5,010 nucleotides of DNA, from positions 1 to 5,010 of the forward strand of contig JAGWMH010000151.1 in the NCBI GenBank assembly GCA_028871775.1, given 5' to 3'. This DNA is from Betaproteobacteria bacterium. GTDB lineage: Bacteria > Pseudomonadota > Gammaproteobacteria > Burkholderiales > Gallionellaceae. The notes below the pieces were generated by a model that searched no databases, had not been told where the DNA came from, and saw only the letters and a list, made by a program, of their open reading frames with translations. Within the stretch, counting starts at the first letter, position 1; every line of letters begins with the position of its first letter. Below are positions 1 through 5,010 of this stretch, piece after piece. Both the position numbers and the translations under genes were made by a program.

Positions 1-1
1 C

Positions 2-1651
2 GAGCGCGGCATCACCATCAAGGCGCAGACCGCCGCGCTGCAATACAAGGCGCGCGATGGCCAGACCTACAACCTCAACCTGATCGATACGCCGGGGCAT
101 GTGGACTTTTCCTACGAGGTATCGCGCTCACTGTCCGCCTGCGAAGGCGCACTGCTGGTGGTGGATGCGTCGCAGGGCGTGGAAGCGCAGACCGTGGCCA
201 ACTGCTATACCGCGCTGGATCTCGGCGTGGAAGTGGTGCCGGTGCTGAACAAGATAGACCTGCCCTCGGCCAACCCGGACAATGCCATCAAGGAAATCGA
301 AGAAGTCATCGGCATCGCTGCGCATGACGCCACGCGCTGCTCGGCCAAGACCGGCGAGGGTGTGCAGGACGTGCTGGAAGCAATGATCGCCAAAGTTCCG
401 CCGCCCAAGGGCGACCCGGATGCCCCGCTGCAGGCATTGATTATTGACTCGTGGTTCGACAATTATGTCGGCGTGGTGATGCTGGTGCGGGTGTTCAACG
501 GTACGCTGAAACCCAAGGAAAAAATCCTGCTGATGGCCACCGGCGCGCAACACCTGACCGAGCATGTCGGCGTGTTCACGCCCAAGTCGCAGCCGCGCGA
601 GGCATTAAGTGCAGGGCAAGTGGGCTTCGTCATCGCGGGCATCAAGGAACTGAAAGATGCCAGGGTCGGCGACACCATCACCCATCAGGCCAGGCCCGCA
701 CAGCAGGCGTTGCCGGGCTTCAAGGAAGTGCAGCCGCAGGTGTTCGCCGGGCTGTTCCCGGTCGAGTCCAACCAGTACGAGGCGCTGCGCGACTCACTGG
801 AAAAGCTGAAGCTGAACGACGCCTCCTTGCAGTACGAGCCGGAAGTCTCGCAGGCGCTGGGCTTCGGTTTCCGCTGCGGCTTCCTCGGCCTGTTGCACAT
901 GGAGATCGTGCAGGAACGGCTGGAGCGCGAGTTCGACATGGACCTGATCACCACCGCGCCCACCGTGATTTATGAAGTGGTCATGCGCGACGGCACGGTG
1001 CTGATGGTGGATAACCCGGCCAAGATGCCAGACCCCTCGAAGATAGAGGAAATCCGCGAGCCCATCGTGACGGTCAACCTGTACATGCCGCAGGAATACG
1101 TCGGCGCGGTGATCACGCTGTGCACCCAGAAGCGCGGCGTGCAGGTCAACATGACCTATCACGGCAAGCAGGTGCTGCTGGTGTATGAGATGCCGATGGC
1201 GGAGATCGTGCTCGACTTTTTCGACAAACTGAAATCCATTTCGCGCGGTTATGCCTCGATGGACTATGAGTTCAAGGAATACCGGACTGCCGATGTGGTC
1301 AAGGTGGACATGCTGATCAACGGCGAGAAAGTGGATGCGCTGTCCATCATCCTGCACCGCAGCAACAGCCAGTACCGGGGCCGCGAAGTGGCGGCCAAGA
1401 TGCGCGAGATCATCCCGCGCCAGATGTTCGATGTGGCGATCCAGGCGGCCATCGGCTCCAACATCGTGGCGCGCGAGAACGTCAAGGCGCTGCGCAAGAA
1501 CGTGCTGGCCAAGTGCTACGGCGGCGATATTTCGCGCAAGCGCAAGTTGCTGGAAAAGCAGAAGGCGGGTAAGAAGCGCATGAAGCAGGTGGGCAATGTG
1601 GAAATTCCGCAGGAGGCGTTTCTGGCCATCCTGCAGGTGGGCGAAAAATAA
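2..1651 (+). CDS. lepA: Elongation factor 4 (LepA/EF4) translational GTPase, 5'-truncated by window edge
   Basis: LepA is a ribosome-binding translational GTPase related to EF-G, implicated in back-translocation and in translation initiation or 30S biogenesis. The frame is open from base 2, where it reads [10 protein letters not shown], the end of the G2 region. Judged from memory of E. coli LepA (599 aa), about 48 residues including the P-loop lie upstream. The visible 549 codons show the G3 box DTPGH (86-100), the G4 box NKID (248-259) and the G5 box SAKTG (from 341). Domain II follows, then the EF-G-like III/V domains with [17 protein letters not shown] (about 856-906). The LepA-specific C-terminal domain carries [16 protein letters not shown] and ends [12 protein letters not shown]. 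That C-terminal domain separates LepA from EF-G, TypA and PrfC. Codon 101-103 is a GTG valine inside the protein (HVDFSYEV), not a start. No frameshift or missing motif is seen. lepB follows after 17 nt. Confidence 0.98.
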   Translation, partial: ERGITIKAQTAALQYKARDGQTYNLNLIDTPGHVDFSYEVSRSLSACEGALLVVDASQGVEAQTVANCYTALDLGVEVVPVLNKIDLPSANPDNAIKEIEEVIGIAAHDATRCSAKTGEGVQDVLEAMIAKVPPPKGDPDAPLQALIIDSWFDNYVGVVMLVRVFNGTLKPKEKILLMATGAQHLTEHVGVFTPKSQPREALSAGQVGFVIAGIKELKDARVGDTITHQARPAQQALPGFKEVQPQVFAGLFPVESNQYEALRDSLEKLKLNDASLQYEPEVSQALGFGFRCGFLGLLHMEIVQERLEREFDMDLITTAPTVIYEVVMRDGTVLMVDNPAKMPDPSKIEEIREPIVTVNLYMPQEYVGAVITLCTQKRGVQVNMTYHGKQVLLVYEMPMAEIVLDFFDKLKSISRGYASMDYEFKEYRTADVVKVDMLINGEKVDALSIILHRSNSQYRGREVAAKMREIIPRQMFDVAIQAAIGSNIVARENVKALRKNVLAKCYGGDISRKRKLLEKQKAGKKRMKQVGNVEIPQEAFLAILQVGEK

Positions 1652-1668
1652 CACGGACTGGAAGCCAG

Positions 1669-2472
1669 ATGGATTTTGCACTGATCATGTTTGTATTGCT
1701 GCTGGTCACCGGCGGCGTGTGGCTGCTGGATAAGTTCATCCTGCAACCCAGGCGCGCGGCGGAGGGAAAAGAACCATGGTGGGTGGAATACTCCAAGAGC
1801 TTCTTTCCGGTGATCCTTGCGGTGTTCCTGCTGCGCTCCTTTCTGGTCGAGCCGTTCAAAATACCGTCCGGTTCGATGATTCCCTCCTTGCAGGTGGGCG
1901 ATTTCATCCTGGTCAACAAGTTCACCTATGGTCTCCGCCTGCCCATCGTGGGCAAGAAACTGGTCGAGATCAATTCCCCCAGGCGCGGCGATGTGATGGT
2001 ATTCCACTATCCGGAAAACCCCTCGCTGGATTATATTAAGCGCGTAGTCGGCCTGCCCGGCGACAATATTGCCTACCGCAACAAGAAAGTGTTTGTGAAC
2101 GGCGCGTTGCAGGAGCAGCAGCAGGACGGTGAGTACAATTATGTGGAAAGCGGCCTGAAATTTGTGCATACCGAACGCTACAGCGAAAATCTGGGCGGCC
2201 ATCCCCATGCCATTCTGATCAATCCGGACATGCCCAATGTGCATCTCGGAGCGGTGGCAGAATTTCCGCAACGGGAGGCTTGCAGTTACAGTGATGAGGA
2301 GATGCGTTGCACGGTGCCGGCCGGACATTACCTTATGCTTGGCGACAACCGTGACAACAGCCGCGACAGCCGTTACTGGGGCTTCGTGCCGGACAATATG
2401 ATAGTCGGCAAGGCTTTCATGATCTGGATGAATTTTGGTGATTTGAAACGTATCGGCTTATCCATTAACTGA
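1669..2472 (+). CDS. lepB: Signal peptidase I (leader peptidase, S26 family)
   Basis: This inner-membrane serine protease cleaves signal peptides from exported proteins on the periplasmic side, using a Ser-Lys dyad. The 267-residue product has two N-terminal hydrophobic segments (about residues 4-20 and 45-60). Between them is a basic, presumably cytoplasmic loop (QPRRAAEGK...), the usual Gram-negative LepB topology. Box B is IPSGSMIPSL with nucleophile Ser69. Box C/D is DYIKRVVGLPGD with general base Lys124. Box E is GDNRDNSRDSRYWGFVP (225-241). The protein is shorter than E. coli LepB (324 aa), mostly through a smaller accessory periplasmic region. Cys205 and Cys214 lie shortly before box E and could form a periplasmic disulfide (inference). 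The start is chosen because it gives both membrane segments and has GGAAG (1660-1664) just upstream, though the 4-nt spacing is short. The lepA-lepB arrangement is a classic operon. The stop overlaps the Shine-Dalgarno of the next gene. Confidence 0.98.
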   Translation: MDFALIMFVLLLVTGGVWLLDKFILQPRRAAEGKEPWWVEYSKSFFPVILAVFLLRSFLVEPFKIPSGSMIPSLQVGDFILVNKFTYGLRLPIVGKKLVEINSPRRGDVMVFHYPENPSLDYIKRVVGLPGDNIAYRNKKVFVNGALQEQQQDGEYNYVESGLKFVHTERYSENLGGHPHAILINPDMPNVHLGAVAEFPQREACSYSDEEMRCTVPAGHYLMLGDNRDNSRDSRYWGFVPDNMIVGKAFMIWMNFGDLKRIGLSIN

Positions 2473-2476
2473 GGGG
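2471..2476 (+). promoter_or_regulatory. Ribosome binding site of the DUF4845 gene, overlapping the lepB stop
   Basis: GAGGGG begins inside the lepB TGA (2470-2472). It lies 4 nt before ATG 2481 and 7 nt before ATG 2484. The spacing slightly favours 2484 as the working start, and a third in-frame ATG at 2493 is 16 nt away. The overlap with the stop suggests that translation of this gene is linked to ribosomes finishing lepB. Confidence 0.7.
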
Positions 2477-2480
2477 ATAA

Positions 2481-2855
2481 ATGATGAAAATAATGGCGAA
2501 CAAGCAGCGTGGCGTGAGTTTTTCCGGTTTTTTGTTGGTGGCGGTTGTTCTTGTATTTGTCGCGGTCGGCGGCATGAAGATACTCCCGGCATACATACAG
2601 AATAATGAGATCAAGGGGATATTCGACACCATCGCGCGTGACCCGGAAATGCAGGGCGCCCAGGTCAAGGATATCCGCGAGTCCTATGCCAAGCGTGCCA
2701 TGATGAATAACATCACGGTGGTCAGTCCGGCTGACATCGAGATAAGCAAGGAGGGGGGAAGGTTGGTGCTGAGCATCAGCTATGCAGTGAGAATACCTCT
2801 GGTTGCCAATGCCACCCTGTTGCTCGAATTCAACACCAGCAATTCATCAAGATAA
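2481..2855 (+). CDS. Small single-pass membrane protein, DUF4845-like, unknown function
   Basis: The product is 124 residues. A short basic N-terminus (KQRG, residues 8-11) precedes a strongly hydrophobic stretch, about residues 14-31 ([18 protein letters not shown]), then [13 protein letters not shown] and a soluble C-terminal part of about 90 residues ending in beta-strand-like sequence ([15 protein letters not shown]). The charge pattern predicts an N-in anchor with the C-terminal domain in the periplasm. From memory, proteins of this size and sequence between lepB and rnc in beta- and gammaproteobacteria are annotated as DUF4845. That assignment rests on position and overall pattern, not on a search. 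The N-terminus superficially resembles a type IV pilin leader plus helix, but the G-[FM] cleavage site and the Glu5 of true pilins are not evident (here G-V-S-F-S-G). ATG 2484 or 2493 could be the true start. Its position suggests a link to export or envelope function, but no function is established. Confidence 0.85.
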   Translation: MMKIMANKQRGVSFSGFLLVAVVLVFVAVGGMKILPAYIQNNEIKGIFDTIARDPEMQGAQVKDIRESYAKRAMMNNITVVSPADIEISKEGGRLVLSISYAVRIPLVANATLLLEFNTSNSSR

Positions 2856-2862
2856 CCTGTTG

Positions 2863-3537
2863 ATGAACCGTGACGCATTGTGCCGTCGGCTTGGCTATGC
2901 CTTTACCCAGCCGCAACTGCTGCAGCGCGCGCTGACGCACCGCAGCTACAACCAGGCGCATAACGAGCGCCTGGAATTTCTCGGCGACAGCGTGCTGAAT
3001 TGCGTGATCGCCAAATACCTTTACGACACCTATGCAGGCTTGCCCGAAGGCGACCTGTCGCGCCTGCGTTCCAACCTGGTGAACCAGCAGACCCTGTTCA
3101 TCCTGGCGCAGCAACTGGATCTGGGCGAGCTGCTGCTGCTGGGCGAAGGGGAGCGCAAGAGCGCCGGATTCCGCCGCCCCTCCATACTTGCCGATGCGAT
3201 GGAGGCCCTGTTCGGCGCAGTGTTCCTGGATGCCGGCTTCGCGGCGGCGGAGCGGGTGGTGCTCGGCTTGTACGTGCCGTTCATCGCGCAGGCCGATGTG
3301 CAATCGCTGGGCAAGGATGCCAAGACATTGTTGCAGGAATACCTGCAAGGCAGGAAACTGGCGCTGCCCCAATACACGGTGATTGCCACCCACGGCGAGG
3401 CGCATGCGCAGTTGTTTCAGGTCGAATGCGAGATCGGGCAACTGAAACTCACCGCGCGCGGCGAAGGTCCCAGCCGTCGCGCCGCCGAACAGGCCGCTGC
3501 CGAAGCGGCCTATCTGCAACTCAATGCCAAGCCATGA
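2863..3537 (+). CDS. rnc: Ribonuclease III
   Basis: RNase III cleaves double-stranded RNA, releasing 16S and 23S rRNA precursors and processing some mRNAs. The 224-residue product is close to E. coli RNase III (226 aa). The nuclease domain fills about residues 1-150 with signature [10 protein letters not shown] (34-43). Active-site acidic residues are Glu38, Asp42, Asp111 and Glu114, the last two in [15 protein letters not shown]. They match E. coli E41, D45, D114 and E117 with a constant offset of 3. The double-stranded RNA-binding domain follows (about 152-222; [11 protein letters not shown] ... [18 protein letters not shown]). The start chosen is ATG 2863, 7 nt after the preceding stop, because [14 protein letters not shown] aligns with the family N-terminus. 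The frame is open back to ATG 2803, but that adds 20 unlikely residues overlapping the upstream gene. A TTG at 2860 is also possible. No clear Shine-Dalgarno precedes 2863, so coupling to the upstream gene is likely. Confidence 0.98.
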   Translation: MNRDALCRRLGYAFTQPQLLQRALTHRSYNQAHNERLEFLGDSVLNCVIAKYLYDTYAGLPEGDLSRLRSNLVNQQTLFILAQQLDLGELLLLGEGERKSAGFRRPSILADAMEALFGAVFLDAGFAAAERVVLGLYVPFIAQADVQSLGKDAKTLLQEYLQGRKLALPQYTVIATHGEAHAQLFQVECEIGQLKLTARGEGPSRRAAEQAAAEAAYLQLNAKP

Positions 3538-3540
3538 ATT
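3535..3540 (+). repeat. TGAATT flanking direct repeat, left copy (includes rnc stop)
   Basis: TGAATT here is repeated exactly at 3680-3685, immediately after the right arm of the intergenic inverted repeat. The pair could be a target-site duplication left by insertion of the intervening DNA. A six-base match in AT-rich sequence can also occur by chance, and 13 nt separate this copy from the left arm, whereas the right copy abuts its arm. Confidence 0.35.
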
Positions 3541-3555
3541 CGGAAAAACAGTTAG

Positions 3556-3573
3556 CCACAGAGACCACAGAGA
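3556..3573 (+). repeat. Two perfect tandem 9-nt units CCACAGAGA (left arm)
   Basis: CCACAGAGA at 3556-3564 is repeated without change at 3565-3573. This is the left-arm counterpart of the three-unit array at 3651-3677. The 9-nt period suggests the arms grew or shrank by whole units. Confidence 0.85.
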
Positions 3574-3650
3574 AAAACAAATGGGTTATCCAGTATTCAC
3601 ATTTCACCCAACTACAAGTGAGTGCATGAAGGTTATGAATACCTGCGCCC

Positions 3651-3677
3651 TCTCTGTGTTCTCTGTGATCTCGGTGG
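3651..3677 (+). repeat. Three imperfect tandem 9-nt units TCTCTGTGT / TCTCTGTGA / TCTCGGTGG (right arm)
   Basis: Units at 3651-3659, 3660-3668 and 3669-3677 share the pattern TCTCNGTGN. They are the reverse complement of the left-arm CCACAGAGA unit with a few substitutions. The right arm has one more unit than the left, so the innermost unit (3651-3658) stays largely unpaired opposite AAAAACAA. Confidence 0.8.
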
Positions 3678-3679
3678 CT

Positions 3680-3685
3680 TGAATT
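3680..3685 (+). repeat. TGAATT flanking direct repeat, right copy
   Basis: This exact match to 3535-3540 abuts the right arm of the inverted repeat. Joining the two copies would leave the rnc stop, ATT, then TAAGG and era's ATG, a 16-nt rnc-era spacing. That is a plausible ancestral junction (inference). Confidence 0.35.
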
Positions 3686-3690
3686 TAAGG
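3686..3690 (+). promoter_or_regulatory. Ribosome binding site of era
   Basis: TAAGG lies 8 nt before ATG 3699, which is good Shine-Dalgarno spacing and fixes the era start. It sits just outside the inverted repeat, so the element leaves era's own initiation signal intact. Confidence 0.75.
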
Positions 3691-3698
3691 TTTTCAGA

Positions 3699-4592
3699 AT
3701 GAACAACAGCACTATTTTCCGCAGCGGCTTCATCGCCATCGTCGGCCGTCCGAACGTGGGCAAGTCCACGCTGCTCAACCACCTCATCGGGCAGAAAATC
3801 AGCATCACCTCGCGCAAGGCGCAGACCACGCGCCACCGCATCATTGGCATCCTGACCGACGCAAGCAGCCAGTTCGTGTTCGTGGATACGCCCGGTTTCC
3901 AGACCCGGCACCTGAATGCGCTCAACCGCGGCATGAACCGCGTGGTGAGCAGCAGCATGCGCGACGTGAATGCGATCCTGCTCGTGATCGAGGCATGCCA
4001 TTTTGACGAGCGCGACCGGCAGGTGCTGGAACTGCTGCCGCACAATGTGCCGGTGGTTCTGGTGATCAACAAGGTGGACAATCTGGCCGACAAGGGCGAA
4101 CTGCTGCCGTTTATCGAAAAGCTCGGCAAGGAGCGCGAGTTCGCCGCCATCGTGCCGGTGAGCGCCAGGCAGGGCAAACAGCTGGATACGCTGCTGGAAG
4201 CCATTCGCCTGCTTCTGCCGGAAGGCGAGCCCATTTATGCCGAGGATGAGATCACCGACCGCAACGAACGCTTTCTTGCCGCCGAGCTGCTGCGCGAAAA
4301 AGTGTTCCGCTTCACCGGCGAGGAACTGCCCTACTCGGTCAGCGTGGTGATCGAACAGTTCAAGCAGGAAGGCAGCTTGCGCCGCATCCACGCCGCCATC
4401 CTGGTGGACAAGGAAGCGCACAAGGCCATGCTGATCGGCAAAAAAGGCGAGAAGCTCAAGGAAATCGCCACCCAGGCGCGGCTGGACATGGAAAAACTGT
4501 TCGACGGCAAGGTATTCCTTGAAGTGTTCGTCAAGGTGAAGAGCGGCTGGGCGGACGACGAGCGGGTTCTGAAATCTCTGGGCTATGAATGA
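3699..4592 (+). CDS. era: GTPase Era (30S ribosomal subunit assembly)
   Basis: Era is an essential Ras-like GTPase that binds the 3' end of 16S rRNA through a C-terminal KH domain and helps mature the 30S subunit, acting in the cytoplasm and at the inner membrane. The 297-residue product has the usual family length. GTPase motifs in order: Walker A/G1 GRPNVGKST (16-24), G2 region [10 protein letters not shown] (42-51), G3 DTPG (63-66), G4 NKVD (124-127), G5 SAR (155-157). The linker [20 protein letters not shown] leads into the KH domain, with [24 protein letters not shown] around 233-256 containing the RNA-binding GKKG loop (247-250), and the protein ends LKSLGYE. Nothing essential is missing. 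Unusually, it is 161 nt from rnc because of the intervening repeat element, whereas rnc and era are normally nearly contiguous. The 3' end overlaps recO by 4 nt. Confidence 0.98.
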   Translation: MNNSTIFRSGFIAIVGRPNVGKSTLLNHLIGQKISITSRKAQTTRHRIIGILTDASSQFVFVDTPGFQTRHLNALNRGMNRVVSSSMRDVNAILLVIEACHFDERDRQVLELLPHNVPVVLVINKVDNLADKGELLPFIEKLGKEREFAAIVPVSARQGKQLDTLLEAIRLLLPEGEPIYAEDEITDRNERFLAAELLREKVFRFTGEELPYSVSVVIEQFKQEGSLRRIHAAILVDKEAHKAMLIGKKGEKLKEIATQARLDMEKLFDGKVFLEVFVKVKSGWADDERVLKSLGYE

Positions 4593-5010
4593 CAGCAAAT
4601 AAGCAGCGTCTGGAAGACCAGCAGGCGTTCGTATTGCACAGTTATCCTTACCGCGAAACCAGCCTGGTGCTGGAAGTGTTCAGCCGCCAGCACGGGCGCG
4701 TGGCGCTGGTGGCGCGCGGCGCGCGGCGCCCGCGATCAGCGTTGCGCGGGCTGCTGATGGGGTTCCAGCCGTTGCTGCTTTCCTGGTTCGGCAAGGGCGA
4801 GCTGCGCACCCTGCACCGCGCCGAGTGGCAGGGCGGCCAGCCGCAGTTGCAGGGCACGGCGCTGCTGTGCGGCTTCTACCTGAATGAACTGCTGCTCAAC
4901 CTGATGGCGCGCGACGATGTGCACGAGCAACTGTTCGACTATTACCAGCACACACTACAGTGCCTGGCGGGCGAGGCGGACCACGCCGCCACGCTGCGCC
5001 GTTTCGAGAA
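4589..5010 (+). CDS. recO: DNA repair protein RecO, N-terminal part (3' end outside window)
   Basis: RecO works with RecF and RecR to load RecA onto SSB-coated single-stranded DNA and to anneal strands in recombinational repair. The 140 complete codons read [20 protein letters not shown]..., matching the RecO N-terminal OB fold: [20 protein letters not shown] (12-31), then [13 protein letters not shown] (35-47), and [21 protein letters not shown] (59-79). The start of the helical domain follows ([17 protein letters not shown], about 90-106), and the window ends at LRRFE. About 100 residues should remain, judging from E. coli RecO (242 aa). The start ATG 4589 overlaps era's TGA as ATGA (4589-4592), typical translational coupling, and no strong Shine-Dalgarno is seen. 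The N-terminus before QAFVL is about 5 residues longer than in E. coli. No later Met codon would keep the OB fold intact, so this start is favoured. Confidence 0.95.
   Translation, partial: MTANKQRLEDQQAFVLHSYPYRETSLVLEVFSRQHGRVALVARGARRPRSALRGLLMGFQPLLLSWFGKGELRTLHRAEWQGGQPQLQGTALLCGFYLNELLLNLMARDDVHEQLFDYYQHTLQCLAGEADHAATLRRFE

Larger units (their letters stand above)
3554..3679. repeat. Intergenic inverted-repeat (palindromic) element between rnc and era
   Basis: The left arm 3554-3574 (AGCCACAGAGACCACAGAGA plus one A) is the reverse complement of 3659-3679 at 19 of 21 positions; the mismatches are 3560/3673 and 3565/3668. Inside, GTATTCA (3593-3599) pairs perfectly with TGAATAC (3636-3642), and TTCAC (3603-3607) can pair with 3618-3622 including one G-U, so the whole element can fold as nested stems. 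The surrounding 3541-3700 stretch is about 43% GC by hand count, clearly below the flanking genes. From memory, CACAGAGA/TCTCTGTG intergenic palindromes are dispersed across many unrelated bacterial genomes and are often mis-translated as short HREHRE- or TEDTEK-like peptides. Both patterns appear here in false frames. No transposase is present, so any mobility would be non-autonomous. It does not look like an intrinsic terminator for the + strand because no T-run follows the right arm. Confidence 0.8.

Noticed and set aside
794..1681. 295-codon open frame on the minus strand opposite lepA
   Set aside because: It is an antisense shadow of an unmistakable lepA. Its product is rich in His/Gln/Leu/Val with no recognisable motif, a common result of GC-biased codon use.
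1516..2328. 270-codon minus-strand frame opposite lepA/lepB
   Set aside because: It spans the junction of two well-supported genes, has no recognisable domain, and has low-complexity antisense composition.
2803..2862. Upstream extension of rnc to ATG 2803
   Set aside because: The extra 20 residues ([10 protein letters not shown]...) overlap the end of the preceding gene, do not resemble RNase III N-termini and would exceed the family length.
3554..3679. Intrinsic terminator after rnc
   Set aside because: The loop is about 84 nt, the stem is not GC-rich, and no T-run follows the right arm. Five Ts occur beyond the left arm on the minus strand, but there is no minus-strand gene to terminate.
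3538..3698. Short peptides reading through the rnc-era gap (TETTEKNK on the plus strand, [10 protein letters not shown] on the minus strand)
   Set aside because: These are translations of the 9-nt repeat units. The frames belong to long out-of-phase shadows and lack their own start signals.
3611..3698. A dedicated era promoter in the gap
   Set aside because: TATGAA near 3634 and TTGAAT at 3679 look like -10 and -35 boxes individually, but neither has a partner at proper spacing upstream of the era start.
3633..4598. 321-codon open frame on the minus strand opposite era
   Set aside because: It covers the whole of era and runs into the repeat element. Composition is His/Gln/Ala-rich with no domain, and the plus strand encodes every Era motif.

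Overview
The window is a compact run of six co-directional (+ strand) housekeeping genes: lepA (5' end missing), lepB, a small DUF4845-type membrane protein gene, rnc, era and recO (3' end missing). The order lepA-lepB-DUF4845-rnc-era-recO, the moderately high GC content of the genes, and the protein sequences point to a proteobacterium, most likely a betaproteobacterium. A Nitrosomonadales/Gallionella-like lineage is my best guess, but it rests on gene order and general protein resemblance and is not proven.

Layout: 2-1651 is the elongation factor 4 (LepA) GTPase, lacking about 48 N-terminal residues. 1669-2472 is signal peptidase I. 2481-2855 is a one-helix membrane protein of unknown function. 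2863-3537 is ribonuclease III. 3538-3698 is the only sizeable non-coding gap. 3699-4592 is the Era GTPase. 4589-5010 is the first 140 codons of RecO. Except for the rnc-era gap, neighbouring genes are 7-17 nt apart or overlap (era/recO share ATGA), as expected for one polycistronic unit. No convincing promoter or intrinsic terminator was seen.

The genes fall into two familiar blocks. LepA and LepB link translation with protein export: LepA acts on the ribosome, and LepB removes signal peptides at the outer face of the inner membrane. RNase III, Era and RecO form the conserved rRNA-processing / 30S-assembly / recombinational-repair cluster. The DUF4845 gene bridges the two blocks.

The one real departure from a routine operon is the 161-nt rnc-era gap. 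It holds an AT-richer inverted-repeat element (3554-3679) built from 9-nt units (CCACAGAGA twice on the left, TCTCTGTGN-like three times on the right), with smaller nested stems inside. A TGAATT hexamer occurs on both sides. Removing one hexamer copy plus the intervening DNA would leave rnc and era 16 nt apart with era's Shine-Dalgarno intact, so this looks like a small palindromic element inserted into an ancestral tight junction. In the transcript it would form a roughly 21-bp hairpin just downstream of the RNase III gene. I found no new multi-gene system here.
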